The notes under the pieces were generated by a model that was not told where the DNA came from, made no database searches, and was given only the letters and a program-made list of their open reading frames with translations. Source: PALSA-1353 sp050012375 (GTDB lineage Bacteria > Planctomycetota > Phycisphaerae > Tepidisphaerales > Tepidisphaeraceae). Taken from it: a stretch of 64,000 nt of DNA. Where the stretch lies: assembly GCA_050012375.1 (NCBI GenBank), contig JBEKHH010000010.1, forward strand, positions 1 to 64,000. Direction: 5' to 3'. Position numbers and translations under genes: made by a program. This document shows positions 25,901 through 33,696 of the stretch, one piece after another. Each line of letters starts with the position of its first letter. Positions within the stretch are counted from its first letter, which is position 1.

Positions 25901-26009
25901 GGAATCGCTCCGATGCTTGCCAGCCTTGACCCCTGCGCACAATCAATGTAAAGACCTCAAGCCGCGGATTCAAACCATTCATAGGACGTATCCGGCGGCG
26001 GAGAATTTC

Positions 26010-27056
26010 ATGGCGGATGTTACCGAGCGGATCGAGGCTATCTCCAAACAGGCCGACGAAGAATTGGCCGCCGTTGCCACGATTGCACAACTCGAGCAGT
26101 TCCGCATCAAATACCTCGGCGCCAAGGGCAGCATCAAGGGTCTGGTGAGCCTGCTCGGCCAGACGCCGAAGGATCAGAAGCCGCTCGTGGGCCAGCAGAT
26201 CAATTCGCTCAAGGACCGTGTTACCGGCGCGTTCGAGGCCCGCAGGGCGGCGTTTTCGGCGGTGGATGGCGGGAGCGATGCGGCCGATGTCACGGAGCCG
26301 GGTCTGCAGCCTCAAATCGGCAACCGCCACGTCCTCACGAAGGTTACCAATGAATTGACGGAGCTTTTCGGCCGGATGGGATTTTCGCTGGCGTCCGGTC
26401 CAGAGGTGGAGGACGAGTTTCACAACTTCATCGCGCTGAATATCCCTCAGAGTCATTCGGCTCGCGATCCGCTGGACAACTTTTATCTGGCCGCCGAAAC
26501 CGGCGAAGGCCCATCCACCGCGCTGGATCTCGGCCCGCAGGAACCGCTCATGCTCCTGCGCACGCAGACCAGTACGGTTCAGATCCGCGTCATGGAAAAG
26601 CAGAAGCCGCCCATTCGCGTGGTCATCCCCGGGCGCGTCTATCGGCCCGACACCCACGACGATACGCACCTCTCGATGTTCCACCAGCTCGAAGCGCTCG
26701 TCGTCGATCGAAACGTCACCATGGTCGATCTCAAAAGCACGATCCTCCAATTCGCCCACGCCTATTTCGGCGTGGAAGCCAAAATTCGTTTCCGGCCCAG
26801 CTTCTTTCCGTTCACCGAGCCGTCGGCGGAGGTGGACGTGTGGTTCGATCTGCCCGGAGGCAAGAGCCGCTGGGTGGAACTCGGCGGGTGCGGCATGGTT
26901 CATCCCAACGTCTTCAAGGCCGTCGGGGTCGATCCCGAGCAATTCACCGGCTGGGCCTTCGGATTCGGCATCGAGCGCATCGCCATGCGAAAGTACGGCA
27001 TCAACAACATTCGCCTGTTCGTGGAAAACGATGTGCGCTTCCTGGAGCAGTTCTGA
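26010..27056 (+). CDS. pheS: Phenylalanyl-tRNA synthetase alpha subunit
   Basis: PheS forms the catalytic half of the alpha2beta2 synthetase that charges tRNAPhe. The start is ATG 26010 (MADVTERIEAISKQ), giving 348 residues, the normal length. The N-terminal coiled coil contains FRIKYLGAKGSIKGL. Class II motif 2 appears as PPIRVVIPGRVYRPDTHDDTH and motif 3 as WAFGFGIERIAMRKYG. The pheT gene is not adjacent: the next gene is on the opposite strand 2 bp away, so beta must be encoded elsewhere. Confidence 0.95.
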   Translation: MADVTERIEAISKQADEELAAVATIAQLEQFRIKYLGAKGSIKGLVSLLGQTPKDQKPLVGQQINSLKDRVTGAFEARRAAFSAVDGGSDAADVTEPGLQPQIGNRHVLTKVTNELTELFGRMGFSLASGPEVEDEFHNFIALNIPQSHSARDPLDNFYLAAETGEGPSTALDLGPQEPLMLLRTQTSTVQIRVMEKQKPPIRVVIPGRVYRPDTHDDTHLSMFHQLEALVVDRNVTMVDLKSTILQFAHAYFGVEAKIRFRPSFFPFTEPSAEVDVWFDLPGGKSRWVELGGCGMVHPNVFKAVGVDPEQFTGWAFGFGIERIAMRKYGINNIRLFVENDVRFLEQF

Positions 27057-27058
27057 CG

Positions 27059-28504
27059 TCAGATGAATCCCACGCCGAACGACACATAGTAATGAAGGTA
27101 AATGATGGTGAGGGTGTAAACGCATGATGCCAGCGCCAACAGAACCGTGATGAGGTCTCGCCAGGATGGGCTTCTGTGCGACTGATATTGTGCCGGCAAC
27201 GCTCGCCACAACGCACTGACCAGCAGCAGCATCGCGGCGGCGATGGGAATGAAATAGCGACCCTGTAGCCCGTCAACGCACAAGCCGCCAACGGAGGTCC
27301 AAATCAGGTAGATGAGCAGCAACAGCGTTTCGATGCTCGCCGCGATCACAACCGCGGTCACGGCGATCACTCGCCAGACTTTGGAAAACTGCGGATCATC
27401 AATGCCCGCTCGACACGCGAACACCAACGCCGCCAAATAGACGAAAACGAAGACGGGAGATACTTGAACGTTGTACCATCCCAGTCTGCCCACCAGGGAA
27501 AGAACGACGGCAAAGCCATCCCGCTGGGCCGAGAAGAACGGAAGAGTCAACAGCGTTTTGGGATGTCCAAGCAGAAACTCTAATTGCCGGCGAGCGGAGA
27601 CAAAGGGATTATCCATATAGGTGACAGTGTCCAGGCCCGGCGTTTGACGCGACCACAAAAGCAGAGGCACGACATTTGCGAATGCCAAAATGAGAAGAAT
27701 CATCGCGAATCGCTTCGGGCCGCCTAACCGCGCTACCGGGACAAAAAAAATGAATCCCGCCAGCGGCAAATAGGCTGCTTTGGCCTGGGAGAGAGCGGCG
27801 GAACAGACGATGAATGCGGCTACCCAAGGCCACCCGATGAAGGAATCCTCCTCGTCTTGCTTTTTTACTGTGGCCGCAAATCCCAGAGCCACCACCAGAA
27901 ATGCCAGGGCATTAATGATTGCGTCGGGCGAGACGGACGCGGCCATGAACAGTGACATGGGCATGAGCATGAGCAGCATTAATGGTCGGTCGAATCCGGG
28001 GGCGATCCGCAACGCCAGATATCCTAAACCGGTCCATGCCCAAACATTGGCGAGCCGGCCCAGATACAAGAGGACCAGAGGCGGCCAGCAGAAAACGCGG
28101 CCGATTCCAACACCGATCGCCTGCGGCAGATAGGGCAGCGGCGAGTAATGCGCCGTCTCCAGAACATAGTTGGCGCGCACCTGCGGCTGAAGGGGAACTC
28201 GCAAGACCCGGCAAATAGCCGAAAGAGAAGTCGTTGCAGTGTTGTATCGCACCGCCGCGAATGGCTCGGTGGTTTGGTAAATGCTTAGGGGTAATTCGCC
28301 TCTACCGAGATTCTTCTCCCATTTTGCCGTAAAATGGCCTTCGGAAATCTGGTACGTGTGCAGAAAATGGTCCTGTTCATCGGGAATTTGGTAGGGGGGC
28401 ACAACCAGGGCGATCGCGGTTCCGAACGAGATTGCCAGCGCCAGAAACATATGCGACGGCGTGGCTAAAGGCGCTATAAGATATTTGTGGATATGGCGTT
28501 GCAA
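27059..28504 (-). CDS. DUF2142-family polytopic membrane protein
   Basis: The 481-residue protein has about 10-12 hydrophobic helices. It carries the family hallmark PPYQIPDEQDHFLHTYQISEGH near the first helix and LQGRYFIPIAAAMLLL near the C-terminus. DUF2142 proteins resemble GT-C glycosyltransferases and are found with cell-surface polysaccharide genes, but the activity is unproven. The Asp-Glu of PDEQDH is in the position of the GT-C catalytic acidic pair. The TTG at 28504 is used as start; an ATG at 28450 would remove 18 residues ahead of the first helix. It is convergent with pheS. Confidence 0.8.
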   Translation of the reverse strand: MQRHIHKYLIAPLATPSHMFLALAISFGTAIALVVPPYQIPDEQDHFLHTYQISEGHFTAKWEKNLGRGELPLSIYQTTEPFAAVRYNTATTSLSAICRVLRVPLQPQVRANYVLETAHYSPLPYLPQAIGVGIGRVFCWPPLVLLYLGRLANVWAWTGLGYLALRIAPGFDRPLMLLMLMPMSLFMAASVSPDAIINALAFLVVALGFAATVKKQDEEDSFIGWPWVAAFIVCSAALSQAKAAYLPLAGFIFFVPVARLGGPKRFAMILLILAFANVVPLLLWSRQTPGLDTVTYMDNPFVSARRQLEFLLGHPKTLLTLPFFSAQRDGFAVVLSLVGRLGWYNVQVSPVFVFVYLAALVFACRAGIDDPQFSKVWRVIAVTAVVIAASIETLLLLIYLIWTSVGGLCVDGLQGRYFIPIAAAMLLLVSALWRALPAQYQSHRSPSWRDLITVLLALASCVYTLTIIYLHYYVSFGVGFI

Positions 28505-28546
28505 ATTGCCGATAATATAAAAGTGTAAAACCAGATGGAATCGCTC

Positions 28547-28574
28547 TTGAAACTCATTCTCAATTAGCTAATAT
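28547..28574 (+). promoter_or_regulatory. Promoter of the feo operon overlapping a Fur-box-like dyad
   Basis: TTGAAA (28547-28552) and TAATAT (28569-28574) are separated by 16 bp. The sequence 28548-28562, TGAAACT-C-ATTCTCA, is a 7-1-7 dyad fitting the Fur core TGAnAAT-n-ATTnTCA with two changes, and it covers the -35 element. Binding there would block transcription of feoA (ATG 28618) when iron is plentiful. Confidence 0.6.
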
Positions 28575-28617
28575 TTAACTTACCGGAACGTTCGAAAGGA
28601 TAACCGGAGCCGCAATC

Positions 28618-28896
28618 ATGGAGAAGGCCTGCACCAACAACGCCCGCGATCATCGCCCAGCCCCCGGCTCCCGCCGTTTGAGCCAGTTGGGCATCGGCTG
28701 CAAAGGGTGCGTGGTGTCCGTCGGTGGCGATCACGACCTTCGCCGCCGGTTGTTGGAATTGGGATTCTGCAACGGCGTTCAGGTTGAGGTCATCCGCCGC
28801 GCCCCTTTGGGCGATCCCATCGAGTTCCGCCTTCGCGGCTACCATTTGTCGCTCCGTAACGAACAGGCTCGGCACGTGACCATCACCACAGAATAA
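28618..28896 (+). CDS. feoA: Ferrous iron transport protein FeoA (SH3-like)
   Basis: FeoA is a small cytoplasmic partner of the FeoB ferrous iron permease. Residues 22-90 form the SH3-like domain: RLSQLGIGCKGCVVSVGG, LRRRLLELGFCNGVQVEVIRRAPLGDPIEFRLRG in two parts, and LSLRNEQARHVTI at the end. An N-terminal extension of about 20 residues is present. AAGGATAACCGGAG upstream of ATG 28618 contains a likely ribosome site. FeoB follows 12 bp later. Confidence 0.92.
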   Translation: MEKACTNNARDHRPAPGSRRLSQLGIGCKGCVVSVGGDHDLRRRLLELGFCNGVQVEVIRRAPLGDPIEFRLRGYHLSLRNEQARHVTITTE

Positions 28897-28908
28897 AGTG
28901 CCTTAGCA

Positions 28909-31197
28909 ATGCCTTCCTGCCGTAAAGTCGATGACCCGCCCAAATCCGCTGCCCGGATAATGACCGTTGCCCTGGCGGGCAATCCCAATAGTGGAAAGAC
29001 CACGATCTTCAATGCCCTCACCGGGCTCCGCCAGAAAGTCGCCAACTATCCCGGCGTCACGGTTGAAAAAAAGACCGGCCGTTGCCGGCTTCCCAGCGGC
29101 GCCATCGCCAACATCATCGATCTTCCCGGCACGTACAGCCTCATCAGCCGCTCGCCGGATGAACAGCTCGCGATGGAAGTTCTGCGCGGCGTGCGGTCGG
29201 ATTTGCCGCCGCCCGACGCTGTTATCGTCGTCGTTGATGCCAGCAATCTACAGCGCAATTTGTATCTCGTCAGCCAGTTGATCGAACTCGGCCGGCCGCT
29301 GGTGGTCGTTCTGAACATGATGGATATCGCCCAGCGCCGCGGACTGAACATCTCGCCGGAGCGTCTGGAGAAGCAGCTTGGCGTGCCGGTCGTCCCCGTC
29401 GTCGGCCACAAGCGCCGGGGCATCGATTTGCTCAAGAAGGCTGTTCTCCAAGCGCGGGTCGCGCCCATGCCCGATTGGCCTCTGCCGCGGGAAATGCGCG
29501 ATGAAGTCGCGCGGGTCGGCGGCGCGCTGGCGAATCACTCCGAAGAGCAATCGCGCCATCACAGCAGCGCCATCGCCGAACGCCTGTTGATCGGCGACCG
29601 CGCGCGAGATCTCAACGACATCTGGTCGCGCGAGCCGGTTGCGTCGCTGCTGAACAAGGCCAACGAGCGTTTGTCCGCGCTGGGCATCGATCCCATGCAG
29701 GCGGACATCGAGGCCCATTATCAGTGGATCGATTCCGTCGCCTCCGCCTCGCTGATGCCAGCCTGCCAGCGGCTGATGGGACCCGGCCCAGTTCTCGATT
29801 ATGGCACTTCCCAGCCGCCGACTTTCACGCAGCGTGCCGATGCCATTCTCGTGCACAAATTCTGGGGTTTACTGATCTTCGCGCTGATCATGGGGACGCT
29901 GTTCATCACCATCTTCTGGCTGGCCCAGCCGATGATGAACGGGATGCAGACCGGCATACTGTGGGTCGGCCACTGGTTGACGCACGCGCTGCCCGAGGGA
30001 CCGGTGAAATCCCTCCTGAATGCCGGCGTGATCGCCGGCGTCGGAACGGTGATCGCGTTTGTGCCGCAGATCGCGCTGCTGTTCATGTTCCTGGCGATCC
30101 TGGAAGACACCGGCTACCTCGCCCGCGCGGCGTTCCTGATGGACAAACTCCTGGCCCGCGTCGGCCTGCACGGCAAGAGCTTCATCCCATTGCTCAGCAG
30201 CTTCGCGTGCGCGATCCCGGGGATCATGGCGGCGCGCACCATCGAAAATCGCCGCGATCGCCTCGCCACCATCCTGATCGCGCCGTTTATGAGCTGCAGC
30301 GCACGGTTGCCGGTTTATGCGCTCCTGATCGGCGCGTTTTTCTCCACCGTCGGCGCGCTCGCGCAAGCCGGCATCATGCTCGGCTGCTATGCGCTCGGCA
30401 TCATCGCCGCGGTCGCCACGGCATGGGTCTTCAAGCGATCTTTGCTGAAAGGCGGCGCGACCACTTTCATTCTGGAACTGCCTAGCTACAAGCTCCCGCA
30501 GGTTTCGCAGGTGGCGCGCCAGGTGTGGATCAATGCCGGTAGTTTCGTCACCAAGGCCGGGACGACCATCCTTGCTTTCAGCGTGATTCTCTGGGCCATC
30601 AGTTATTACCCGCGATTGCCCAAGGGGCGCGCGGAATCGATTGGAACGGCAACTCGCGTTCGGCTGGAGCAATCCCCGCTTGAATCCAAAGGTCCAGTGG
30701 CGGCATCTCCGGCGCGACCGTTGACTCCCCAGGAGATTGATGCGGGAGTTCAGAATGCCATCAGCGCCGCCCAAAGCGAATACAGCATCGCCGGCCGGAT
30801 TGGCCACGGGATGGAACCCGCGCTGCGGCCGCTGGGATTCGACTGGAAAATGGGGATTGGATTGATCGGCGCATTCGCCGCCCGGGAGACGTTCGTCAGC
30901 ACCATGGGCATCAGCTATGCCGTCGGCAATACCGACGAAAGCGGGACCCAGAGCCTCCAGTCCGCAATGCGCGCCGATCGATTCGCAAACGGCAAGCCGG
31001 TCTGGACGCCGCTGGTGGCCATCAGCCTGCTGGTCTGGTTCGTGCTGGCTTTGCAGTGCATCAGCACCGTCGCCATCGCCCGCCGCGAAACCGGCGGCTG
31101 GCGCTGGCCGATCTTCATGATCGTGTACATGAACGTCCTGGCGTATGTCGGAAGCCTCATCGTGTTCCAAATCGGCTCCGCCTTTTTGCGTGGATAA
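28909..31197 (+). CDS. feoB: Ferrous iron transporter FeoB
   Basis: This inner-membrane Fe2+ permease has an N-terminal G domain. G1 is GNPNSGKT (24-31), G3 DLPGTY (71-76) and G4 NMMD (136-139). Gate motifs are visible in the membrane part, for example LLSSFACAIPGIMAARTI and PFMSCSARLPVYALL. Total length is 762 residues, as usual. A second possible start is ATG 28960 (MTVALAG), just before G1; neither has a clear ribosome site. A hydrophilic insertion near residues 575-620 separates late helices. FeoC is absent; a Uma2-type gene follows after 35 bp. Confidence 0.95.
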   Translation: MPSCRKVDDPPKSAARIMTVALAGNPNSGKTTIFNALTGLRQKVANYPGVTVEKKTGRCRLPSGAIANIIDLPGTYSLISRSPDEQLAMEVLRGVRSDLPPPDAVIVVVDASNLQRNLYLVSQLIELGRPLVVVLNMMDIAQRRGLNISPERLEKQLGVPVVPVVGHKRRGIDLLKKAVLQARVAPMPDWPLPREMRDEVARVGGALANHSEEQSRHHSSAIAERLLIGDRARDLNDIWSREPVASLLNKANERLSALGIDPMQADIEAHYQWIDSVASASLMPACQRLMGPGPVLDYGTSQPPTFTQRADAILVHKFWGLLIFALIMGTLFITIFWLAQPMMNGMQTGILWVGHWLTHALPEGPVKSLLNAGVIAGVGTVIAFVPQIALLFMFLAILEDTGYLARAAFLMDKLLARVGLHGKSFIPLLSSFACAIPGIMAARTIENRRDRLATILIAPFMSCSARLPVYALLIGAFFSTVGALAQAGIMLGCYALGIIAAVATAWVFKRSLLKGGATTFILELPSYKLPQVSQVARQVWINAGSFVTKAGTTILAFSVILWAISYYPRLPKGRAESIGTATRVRLEQSPLESKGPVAASPARPLTPQEIDAGVQNAISAAQSEYSIAGRIGHGMEPALRPLGFDWKMGIGLIGAFAARETFVSTMGISYAVGNTDESGTQSLQSAMRADRFANGKPVWTPLVAISLLVWFVLALQCISTVAIARRETGGWRWPIFMIVYMNVLAYVGSLIVFQIGSAFLRG

Positions 31198-31232
31198 GCG
31201 CGGTCAATGCTATAATGATCGGTGGTGTTTAT

Positions 31233-31802
31233 ATGACCCTTGCCGAACCCACGACCCGACGCTGGACGAGAGATGAATATTACCGGCTTGCCGACGAAGG
31301 CTGGTTTGTCGGCCAGCGCGTGCAACTCTTCCACGGGGAGATCGTGCAAATGCCTCCACAAGGACATCAACACGCCAAGGCGATGCTCCGAGTCTCTCAG
31401 TTCCTTCAGTCCGCGTTTGGCTCCGGACATTGGATCAGGACGCAGTTGCCGCTGAATCTGTTGGAAGACTCGGAACCCGAACCGGACGTCGCGGTGACCA
31501 AGGAGCCTGCGGAATCGTACCAGGATCATCCCACGACGGCGTTGCTCGTCGTCGAGATCAGCGATTCCAGCCTTCGACTGGATCGACGCAAGGCAGGGTT
31601 GTATTCATCGGCAGAGATTCCCGAGTATTGGATCGTCAATCTCAGCAAACGGAGCCTGGAAGTGCATCGCGGGCCGGTTGCCGATCCTAAGGAGGAATTT
31701 GGCCATCGCTATTTCGAGTTCCGCGAGCTCAACGAAGCCGAGACGGCTGCACCGCTCGCCAAACCGGACGCTCAAATTCAAGTGAAGAGATTCTTTGACT
31801 AA
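31233..31802 (+). CDS. Uma2-family (DUF820) restriction-endonuclease-fold protein
   Basis: The start is ATG 31233 (MTLAEPTTRRW) with GGTGG just upstream; another ATG in frame lies at 31215. The 189-residue protein has the PD-(D/E)xK nuclease layout of Uma2 proteins: RWTRDEYYRLADEGWF, QRVQLFHGEIVQMPP, the EPDVAV motif (catalytic Asp), LLVVEIS (E-x-S position), then KAGLYSSAEIPEYWIVNL. The cellular role of this family is unknown, although it is very common in planctomycetes and cyanobacteria. It sits inside the feo operon, between feoB and the Cys-rich membrane protein. Confidence 0.85.
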   Translation: MTLAEPTTRRWTRDEYYRLADEGWFVGQRVQLFHGEIVQMPPQGHQHAKAMLRVSQFLQSAFGSGHWIRTQLPLNLLEDSEPEPDVAVTKEPAESYQDHPTTALLVVEISDSSLRLDRRKAGLYSSAEIPEYWIVNLSKRSLEVHRGPVADPKEEFGHRYFEFRELNEAETAAPLAKPDAQIQVKRFFD

Positions 31803-31806
31803 TCCA

Positions 31807-32019
31807 ATGCCCATCTGGCTTCAAAATCTTCTGGTTGTGCTGGCGGTCGCGATATGCGCCGGCTTTCTTCTGCGCCAGGCCTGGCTTGCCCTTGCCGGCA
31901 AGCCAAGCAAGCTGGGATCGTGCTGCGCCAAGGGATGCGGCGCGTATGGGCCGCCAAAGCCCGGCCCGGGTGAGCGCATCGATTTCCTTCCCGCTGAGAT
32001 GCTCGGTCGAAAGAAATGA
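31807..32019 (+). CDS. FeoB-associated Cys-rich membrane protein-like
   Basis: From ATG 31807, 70 residues hold one membrane helix (LLVVLAVAICAGFLL) followed by a short Cys cluster, SCCAKGCGAYG, and a Pro/Gly-rich tail. This is the layout of the FeoB-associated Cys-rich family (Pfam FeoB_associated), which accompanies feoB in many bacteria. The assignment rests on the helix plus Cys cluster and location in the feo operon. It may bind iron or help FeoB. Its stop overlaps the next start (ATGA). Confidence 0.6.
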   Translation: MPIWLQNLLVVLAVAICAGFLLRQAWLALAGKPSKLGSCCAKGCGAYGPPKPGPGERIDFLPAEMLGRKK

Positions 32020-32822
32020 AGCAGGGCAAGCCTTCCCGTAAACCCAATCGCCAGGATTCCATCGGCACCGATTGGAGCCCCGTTGCCGATTGGTATGACC
32101 AGCTCGTCGGCGACTCGGGCAGCGAATATCACCGGGAAGTGGTCATCCCCGGCGTCTTGCGGCTGCTGGCCGCGAACCAGGGCGATGCGGTGATCGATGT
32201 CGCCTGCGGCCAGGGCGTGCTTTGCCGGGCGCTGCAAGCTCGCGGCGTTCGCGTCACGGGCGCTGACGCGGCCGTCGAATTGATTCGCGCTGCCCGCCAG
32301 CGCGGCCCGGCTGAGATCCACTACGAAGTCGCCGATGCGCGGAATCTATCCAATTTCGCCGAGGCAAAGTTCGACGCGGCCGCTTGCGTGCTGGCCATCC
32401 AGAACATCCATCCGCTCCCGCCCGTGTTCCACAGCATCGCCCGAACCCTGAGGCCGAGTGGCCGCCTGGTGATCGTCCTGATGCATCCCTGTTTTCGCGG
32501 TCCGAAGGAAACGCGCTGGGGCTGGGATGAATCGGCGAAGGTGCAGTACCGGCGGATCGACCGGTATCTGACTCCGCGCAAAGCGCCGATCGTCACCCAT
32601 CCGGGATCGAATCCGAATCAATACACCTGGGCGTTTCATCGGCCCATCGGCGGATATGTCAAAGCGTTGAGCCAAGGCGGGTTTTTGGTGGATGCGATGG
32701 AGGAATGGCCGAGCCACAAGCGGAGCACGAGCGGCCCGCGAGCCGCCGCGGAGAACGTCGCTCGGCAGGAAATCCCGATGTTCCTGGCGATTCGGGCGTT
32801 AAAGAAGGGCATGCGCGACTGA
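32016..32822 (+). CDS. Class I SAM-dependent methyltransferase
   Basis: The 268-residue protein has the Rossmann methyltransferase pattern. Motif I is VIDVACGQGVLCRALQARG, with an acidic residue after the next strand (VTGADAAVELI). Motif II is FDAAACVLAIQNIHPL and motif III RTLRPSGRLVIVLMHPCF. The N-terminus WSPVADWYDQLVGDSG is typical of UbiE-like small-molecule methyltransferases. The substrate is unknown. It is translationally coupled (ATGA overlap) to the Cys-rich protein gene and ends the feo operon. Confidence 0.85.
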   Translation: MKQGKPSRKPNRQDSIGTDWSPVADWYDQLVGDSGSEYHREVVIPGVLRLLAANQGDAVIDVACGQGVLCRALQARGVRVTGADAAVELIRAARQRGPAEIHYEVADARNLSNFAEAKFDAAACVLAIQNIHPLPPVFHSIARTLRPSGRLVIVLMHPCFRGPKETRWGWDESAKVQYRRIDRYLTPRKAPIVTHPGSNPNQYTWAFHRPIGGYVKALSQGGFLVDAMEEWPSHKRSTSGPRAAAENVARQEIPMFLAIRALKKGMRD

Positions 32823-32888
32823 ACAGAACTGAACACTTCTGAACACTTTTCGCGATTTTAGTTAGTGAATGCTAAGTTAATTTAGTGA

Positions 32889-32917
32889 TTGACATGATGT
32901 TCGGTATCTGTTAGCAT
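32889..32917 (+). promoter_or_regulatory. Promoter for the terminase-small-subunit-like gene
   Basis: TTGACA (32889-32894) and TAGCAT (32912-32917) with a 17-bp spacer lie in an A+T-rich stretch. Two copies of TTAGTGA precede and overlap the upstream side (near 32862 and 32882) and could bind a regulator. The predicted transcript would start near 32924, just before the gene. Confidence 0.55.
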
Positions 32918-32947
32918 GTTTTCGGCCTTATTTTCATGGGAGAGCAC

Positions 32948-33442
32948 ATGTCGAACGACAAGATAAGCGGATCGGACCAATTGCCGGCGACCCGGGACCG
33001 GGAAATCGCGACGGCGCCGCTGCCGGTGGGGCAGCAGACGGCGTTGGAGTTGCTCCTGACGGGCAAGTCGATCGCGGAGACGGCGCGGACGGCGGGGGTG
33101 TCGCGCACCACGATATATCAATGGATGAGGAACGATCCGGTCTTCCAGGCGGCTTACAACGAATGGCACGATCAGTTGCGCGAGGGCAGCCGATCACGGC
33201 TGCTGCTCTTGACGGAAAAGGCAACCGATGCGGTGGAGAAGGCGCTGGAAGCGGGAGACGCCAAGATGGGTCTGCAATTGCTAAAAGGAATGGGGATGCT
33301 GCGTGACCTACCGCCTGGGCCGACGGACCCGGCCGAGGTGAAACGGATGGGGGAATTGCAGAAGAGGCGGCATAAGTCGGAGATGGAACGTGCGGAGCGG
33401 CTGGTGAAAGCCGAGGAGATGATTGATCGGATGGAGATTTAG
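32948..33442 (+). CDS. Phage terminase small subunit-like HTH protein
   Basis: ATG 32948 (MSNDKISG) follows a GGGAGAG site; ATG 32936 is a second option. The 164-residue protein carries a helix-turn-helix at about 42-65 (TGKSIAETARTAGVSRTTIYQWM, in two helices). The sequence RNDPVFQAAYNEWHDQLREG then appears, the usual start of phage terminase small subunit-like proteins that recognise DNA for packaging. A long C-terminal helical region is rich in Lys and Glu. No large terminase gene is nearby, so this is a solitary or degraded phage gene, or a domesticated regulator. Confidence 0.6.
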   Translation: MSNDKISGSDQLPATRDREIATAPLPVGQQTALELLLTGKSIAETARTAGVSRTTIYQWMRNDPVFQAAYNEWHDQLREGSRSRLLLLTEKATDAVEKALEAGDAKMGLQLLKGMGMLRDLPPGPTDPAEVKRMGELQKRRHKSEMERAERLVKAEEMIDRMEI

Positions 33443-33696
33443 GGGGAATGGCGAGTGCCGATTGCCAAGTGCCGAATAGTGGTTGGGTGTGAAAAAAGAG
33501 GGTCATAAGACGGCTTTGCACGCCGGAGGCCTTTTGCAAAACGGGGCGAATTCTGCACAGCGGATTGGGAGAGGCCGTTGAAATGACCCTCCCGACTATT
33601 GGTGCAAAAATATAATTTGCAGAATTCTCAAAAACACGTCCAAAACCTTCACCTCCGGCCCTTATATATAGAGGGGCCTCGTTGCTGCAAGACCCA

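Noticed and set aside
32948..33442. Prophage boundary suggested by the terminase-like gene
   Set aside because: No integrase, att-like repeats, large terminase, portal or tail genes are visible around it.
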